Shown: in pieces, positions 58,881 to 64,000 of the stretch | How the letters are laid out: each line of letters starts with the position of its first letter | Position numbering within the stretch: position 1 is the stretch's first letter | DNA from: Nepenthes gracilis | Taxonomy: Eukaryota; Streptophyta; Magnoliopsida; Caryophyllales; Nepenthaceae | Assembly: GCA_033239525.1 (NCBI GenBank) | Contig: BSYO01000038.1 | Location: 5,893,041 to 5,957,040, forward strand | Length of the DNA stretch: 64,000 nucleotides | Reading direction: 5' to 3' | Made by a program: the position numbers and the translations under genes | Notes under the pieces: model-generated | Seen by the model: only the letters and a program-made list of their open reading frames with translations | Database searches by the model: none | Told to the model about the DNA's origin: nothing

Positions 58881-59556
58881 CATCTCAAAAGGAAAACACT
58901 AAATCGCCCCTTCATTATTTAAGGAGATGGTGGGGGAAGGAGAAGGGGGACAATCGTTACCCTAGTCGTGAGCGGATGCCGTCGAGATGACAAGTTCCTC
59001 GTCACTGCCGCTTCTGCCGTTAAGGTCGCCGTCGTTGGGTGGTGTCGCCGCCGTCGTCGATTTGTGCTGCCGCTTATCGTTGCGGATGAAGAACTCAAAA
59101 TCGAGGCAAGTAACAATCCAAATGTCTAAAAGTTGACTTGAGTTCTTTGATAAAATCCGTTCCCTTCTTTCTTCTTATTAATGTCGATCTTCCATTTTTG
59201 TATCAATATTGTTAAAGAATTTGTTGTATGTGGGTAAATTTTGGAGGATTTCGATTGAATTGGGCCGTCGATGAAGAAATCGAGAAAACAGGGTTACGGT
59301 TCGGTTTGTGAAAGGGGACGCAAATTTGATGAACTAGTGTTAAATTATGAGATAAAACCTTGTGGCTTAACAAATTAAAATCATTTTGTAACCTATTGGG
59401 AGATCAAAATTTAGATTTTGAGGGAAATCAAACATGCTCTGTTTCCATGGCGTGAAAATGGTTGAGATATGAATTACCGAGGGATTAGCTCTGTTTGTGA
59501 AACGGTTATAGCAATGGCTTATGAAGCAACGAGGGTGTGAGTAGCCGTATGAGTGT

Positions 59557-62500
59557 TGTGACGGCTCGTACTTAATTACACAATACAGTCGCCGTCAGGT
59601 CTAAAAAGTAAATAATGTTACTGGATATAAAAATTTTTCTTTTCAATCACACAGGATCTCACGAGGCGGGACTGTATAAAGCTGGCCCACAGGTTTGATT
59701 TCAAACTTGTTCGGCCAATTCTAAAGTTAGCCGAACCTAATTGCCCTGAGATGCTTACTAAGAATTATAACTTTTATTCATAACACGGAAACATACTAAC
59801 ATTAATAATTTAAAATAGCGGAACAATTTTACAAGTCTCTATAAAACATCAAAATAATTAAACAAGCTCTTCATTGATCAGCTTCGGCTTGCTAGCTATA
59901 TCATATGGTTCTACTCGACTTCGTCCTCGATAAGCCCTTCATCATCTGAAAAGTGGCAAGAATGAGCTACAAAGCCCAGCAAAATACTCACATGCAGAAA
60001 ACAGAGAATATAAACATATATATATATAAGCGAATATAATTTAACATACAAAAATCATCATATCTTTTAGTTCGGAAGTTCCTTAGTCTTTTTCTTATTA
60101 CCTTGTCTTCTGAAAACTCATAACACCATTGAAAATTCTTATCATCTTTAGGGACCGGACGGGAGAGGACAACATCGAGGACGGGTTGTGTGTAACCCCA
60201 CAACCTAAAGCCATATCCCCTCATTATGCTCCCCGGGGCGGGAGGTAATGCCTTTAACCCGACATACGGGGCCGTAGTCCATAGTTCTTATGCAACCAGA
60301 AAGTCCCCTCCCGTGGCCCAGGAGGCAATCCTCGAGTGTCACTCCAATTTCCTTCATCCATCTTTAACAGCAAGTTTAAGGGAGACTCGGTTCATGGTTC
60401 ATATCTTTTCATGGCCATTCATCATAGTTCGGAAGTCGGAAGTCATAGAGTTTCATTTGCTATCCATATTACATGCATTTTCCATGTTCATTAAAAATAG
60501 GCCGGAGTTCTTTTTTATACAGAGGGCCGAATTTCTTAAAGCCGGAGTTCTTTTGTCAAGGTCGGAGTTCATTTTCAAACAAAAGGACGGAGTGCTTCTT
60601 AAAGGACGGAGTGCTTCTTTAAAGACGTTAAGGCCGGAGTTCCTTTTTCATTAAAAGCCGGAGTTCCAAAAGCCGAAGTTCTTTTAAAAGGGCGAAGTTC
60701 TTTTCTGAAATCCGAAGTCCTTAAAAGCCGGAGTTCTTCATTCATAAATGCTAAAGTTCTTTCTTAAAAAGATGGGGTACTTTTTCTTAAATAGACGGAG
60801 TGTTTTTTCATCAAAGTCCGGAGCTCTTTTCTAAAGAGGACGGAGTACTTTTTTCTTTAATCATCTTAAAGCCGAAGTCGTTTTCTTAAAAAGACGGAGT
60901 TCGAAAACAGAGCTCTTGGCGGAGTACTTTGCTCAAAAGGCGGAGTTCTTCTTCAAAGGCGGAGTTCTTTCTCAGAAGGGCTTAGCTCTAAAACCGGACT
61001 GATTCTTTCTTTAAAATCCGGAGCTCTAAAATTGGAGTGTTTCTTTCTTTAAAATCCGGAGTGATTCTTTCTTTAAAATTCGGAACTCTAAAACCGGAGT
61101 GTTTCTTTCTTTAAAATCCGGAGTGATTCTTTCTTTAAAATCCGGAGCTCTAAAACCGGAGTGACTTCTCTTTAAAATCCAGAGTGATAAAACCGGAGTG
61201 ACTTTTTTTTAATATCCGAAGTGCTAAAACCGGAGTGACTTTTCTTTAAAATCCGGAGTGCTAAAACCGGAGTGACTTTTCTTTAAAATCCGGAGTCCTT
61301 TTTCTTTTAAAAGCCGAATCTCTAAGAGCCGGAGTTCTGCTTCTTTTTAAAATTCGACTCTCTAAAATCCGGAGTGATTTTTCTTTAACAAAAGACGATG
61401 TGCTTTTTCATCAAATAGACGGAGTGCTCTTTAAAGACGTAAGGGCCGAAATTCCTCTTTTTTAAAATCGGAGTACTTTTCAAAAGAGGACGGACTACTT
61501 TATTCATAGAAAGATCGGAGTTCTTTGGACGGAGTTCTTTTCTTTAATGATGAAATTCTCACAGTTCAGTTAAGTCGACAGAAAATTATTCTCCCAGCAG
61601 AACAAAACCAAATATCACGAAGTCTTTTCCTTAAACATGCAATTATCGAACAATAATCATACCTCAAGCATCAGATAAAAAGAAACAGAATAACAACATA
61701 TAAGTTCATATAAAATCAGATATACTAGCGTAGAAATCATGCATAATCATGAACTTGAAAATAGGGGTGAGTATCTTGCCTGAATTTCTTTATTTCGCCT
61801 TGAACTTGTGGTCTTTCCCTACTAGCAAGCCCTACGAGTGTCCCTTTTTCCCGCTCTCTAATTCTTATTTATAGGCCCTTGGGCCTGGTAGCCGTCGTTA
61901 GGGTTTGGCAAATTCTCAGGGTTTCCTAATTATAAGGTTTCCTTATTATATATTATTTCCTTATACTTGGTTTCCTTATTACAAAGTTTCTTTACCGGTC
62001 ATTTCTTTATACACAATTTTCTTATTAATTTTTATTTCATCGTATTCGGTTTCCTTATTTATAGTGGTTTCCTGATTATGCATCCCGGTCAACTAACTGG
62101 CGTTGACCGAATCACTTTCCTTTTTCTCGTCCTTCCCCCCATTTACGTTTTCTGGCCAACATTTCACATCGACCGGAGTACTCCTCCCCTTACGCATTTC
62201 GATCAACACTCGTTGACCAGATTACCATTCTTAACGTATTATTTTGACTCGACGTCGGGGATTCTCTATGTTTTGAAATCTGGGCCATTGCAGAATTATT
62301 CTTACACGACTTCCGGTCAACACTTGTTGACTGGATCATCATCTTCGGCTTTCTTCTCACAATTCCACTTCGGCCTTAACAACCACAAAGCTACTCCGGC
62401 CACCAATACACAAGGCCACTCCGGCCTTCAAGTCACTTCCGCCTTACACTCATATAATGTACTCCGGCCTTGGCTGGACTTGATTCTTTAGAATGAAACC

Positions 62501-62705
62501 AGACTTGTTTTGCATCAAAGGAAATCCGGACTTCTCTTCATCAAGGAAATCCGGACTAGATTTTCATCAAGTAAGAGCCTAACTTGATTTCATCTTAAGG
62601 CCGATTTACCCTTTCTTATTACATTTTCCAGTCAACTAGCGTTGACCGAATTATAAGGGTTTAATGACCGAAAATTTTCTATGTTCAAAAATCTGGGTCG
62701 TTAGA
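59557..62705 (-). mobile_element. Solo LTR C (3.15 kb) inside LTR D
   Basis: AGTGT at 59552-59556 and 62706-62710 flanks the segment. On the minus strand it would start TCTAACGACCC (expected TGTAACGACCC, one change) and end CCGTCACA, like A and B. Minus-strand order: GGCCGGAGTGGCC words (about 62430-62385), TATA (CCTATAAATAAG about 61866-61877), AGGCAAGATA (61772-61781), then a long ACTCCGG array (61560-60480). No internal domain, so solo LTR. The changed start base and short TSD leave some doubt. Confidence 0.7.
60480..61560. repeat. Degenerate CCGGAGT array in solo LTR C
   Basis: About forty copies of CCGGAGT or close variants (CCGAAGT, GACGGAGT), spaced mostly 15-30 bp and joined by TTCTTTAAAA-type linkers. 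Regular stretches lie at 61010-61300. The open frame across 60226-60654 is not a gene. Confidence 0.9.
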
Positions 62706-62710
62706 AGTGT

Positions 62711-63070
62711 ATGAGTATGTTGATAAATATATGTATATATATTGTATGTATGCATATAATTAGGTGAGTGTGTGTGTATTGCCCATGCATTGCCGTCTGT
62801 GTGGGTGTGTATAGCTGTGAGTGGGGCATGTGAAATGGAGGAAATGTGCTGGCAGTGTAAAGAAGTGTGTGTCAGAGCTTGTGTGTGCTGCTGTCGTGTA
62901 TGGTGTGTGTACAGTGTGCAGTGTGTATGGGTGCTGTAGTTGTATGTCTGTGGGCGTGTGTTTGTGTAGTGTGTTATGGCAGTGAGTGTGTGTGTGAGAG
63001 AGTTTGTGTGTGTGCTGGCAGAGCTGCTGCGTTGTGGTTGTGAGTTTGGATGTGTTTATATATATATATA
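62711..63070. repeat. TG-rich low-complexity region
   Basis: GTGTGTGT-rich DNA in LTR D ending in a short (TA)n; no gene. Confidence 0.8.
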
Positions 63071-63440
63071 ATTTTATTAATAATTATGCTTGTATATATT
63101 TAGAAGGTATACATATAAATATATATGGGATGAGCATATTGATTTATATTGGTGGTAGAATATGTGATAAGGAATTATGTATGAGTATGGTATGCCTGAC
63201 ATGCTGATAATCGGTTACGTGATTATTCCTATATTTCATTGATAAAATCTGATAAAAATATTCTTTGCGTTAATCTTAACAGTGTGCGTACGTCTTATTA
63301 GCACTCTATGGATAAGTAAAGGAGAGTGTACGAAGAATCTACGGTACCCAGAAGAATGGGAGTCCGTGGGACTGTAGAATAGTCTATACTTTTCCAATAC
63401 CAATTCCATTCCGAAGGTTGAGATCATTGATATTGAGAAT

Positions 63441-64000
63441 GGATGCTTATAACCTAGTGACCATCGTAGAGAATGATATCTGGGATATCATTGGCGATGG
63501 GTATCGGAGATGGTATGAGCATGCTACGGGTACAACCTTTGAGAGGACTGTAGGGGTAGTGGGGATACTATGGATGACCTCGTTGTATTACCCAACCATT
63601 GGGGGAGTAAATACATGACCTTTCGTTCACTATGGTATAATAAGGTCCAAGGAGATTCTTATTATCTCGTACAGTGGTGCCCTCAAATTGGGCTGATATT
63701 CAAATTTTTGTTATCTCGTGTAGTTAGTCGAGAGGGATACTTATAATATAGAGACCATCATAGAGGATGATATCTAGGATATCATTGGCGAGGGGTATCG
63801 GAGATAGTATGAGCATGCTACGGGTACAACCTCTGGGAGGACTGTAGGGGTATTGGGGATACCATTGACACCAGGTAACCTCATGGTACTCACCCAACCA
63901 TCGGGGGCGTAAATACGCGGCCTTTGGTCCACTATAGTTGAATAAGGTCCCTAGAGACTTGTGTCATTCATACAGTTGTGACATCATATTGAGCTGATGA
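63441..64000. repeat. Tandem repeat with 294-bp period, open at the right edge
   Basis: Unit 1 (63441-63734) and unit 2 (63735 to the edge) share GAGCATGCTACGGGTACAAC and GATATC...GATATC palindromes at a constant 294-bp offset, with moderate divergence. Whether more units follow cannot be seen. Confidence 0.85.

Larger units (their letters stand above)
58300..64000 (+). mobile_element. LTR D: start of a long-LTR element, runs off the right edge
   Basis: copia2 breaks at 58299, followed by TGTAATATTTT, a plausible LTR start. Orientation is plus by the TATTTAAG word near 58915, a leader, and AGGCAAGTAA at 59104-59113, as in LTRs A and B. It contains solo LTR C (59557-62705). With no second LTR or TSD in the window, this is an inference from architecture. 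No coding region. Confidence 0.5.

Noticed and set aside
58590..58915. Ser/Phe/Leu-rich minus-strand frames
   Set aside because: Translation of a purine tract and microsatellite.
60226..60654. 142-codon frame in solo LTR C
   Set aside because: Overlaps the LTR and the start of the CCGGAGT array; no conserved motif.
60480..61560. CRISPR-like array
   Set aside because: Repeat words are 7-8 bp, degenerate and irregularly spaced, in a plant LTR; nothing resembles constant repeats and unique spacers.
1..64000. tRNA and rRNA genes
   Set aside because: I saw no convincing cloverleaf or rRNA segment; tRNA-like words are only the short PBS matches of retroelements. A tRNAscan run would settle it.

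Overview
The window looks like intergenic DNA from a flowering plant, most likely a eudicot; I cannot name the species. It contains one plausible intact host gene: a single-exon DOG1-domain gene on the minus strand (14015-14743). Nearly everything else is LTR retrotransposon sequence, layered by repeated insertion. I reconstructed the layers from direct repeats, 5-bp target-site duplications (TSDs), primer-binding sites (PBS), polypurine tracts (PPT), and host reading frames that resume on the far side of each insertion.

Left part (1-16458). A minus-strand Ty3 pol relic runs off the left edge (1 to about 1250). A complete but decayed Sirevirus-like Ty1/copia element (copia1, 3337-13018, TSD ACAAG) carries gag, pol, an env-like extra ORF behind a possible splice acceptor, and several PPTs. 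The DOG1-like gene and its short flanks follow.

Middle and right (16459-64000). An old copia element (copia3) starts near 16.46 kb. Its coding remains appear in order at 17.36-18.74, 36.06-37.94, 50.62-51.53, 54.56-54.69 and 55.16-55.52 kb. It is split by (i) a 17.3-kb minus-strand chromovirus-like Ty3 element with long LTRs (gypsy1, 18744-36050, TSD AAGAT), which holds solo LTR A (TSD CATCC) and a roughly 5-kb Tat-like element; (ii) a small GAG-only LTR element (37944-50622), whose left LTR is split by a Tat-lineage Ty3 element (gypsy2) that is itself split by solo LTR B; (iii) an unidentified 0.7-kb insert; (iv) a 2.3-kb non-coding retroposon with poly(A) and a 16-bp TSD; (v) an AT-rich MITE-like insert; and (vi) copia2, a minus-strand relative of copia1, cut by a long LTR (LTR D) that runs off the right edge and contains solo LTR C.

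The most interesting system is a gene carried antisense to its retrotransposon. Both Tat-like elements encode, between their coding region and the 3' LTR and on the opposite strand, related proteins of the plant 'putative gypsy-type transposase' kind. Each ORF is preceded by its own TATA box, with a GACACGT/G-box-like motif about 75-80 bp further upstream. Other items worth attention are the non-coding retroposon, a GGCTCGAGCC-type module upstream of TATA boxes in both copia and Ty3 LTRs, a conserved LTR core in the long Ty3 LTRs, and loss of the env-like region from copia2. All retroelement coding regions are broken, and three of four visible reverse transcriptase active sites have lost an Asp. 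The neighbourhood reads as a silenced repeat graveyard around one small gene.
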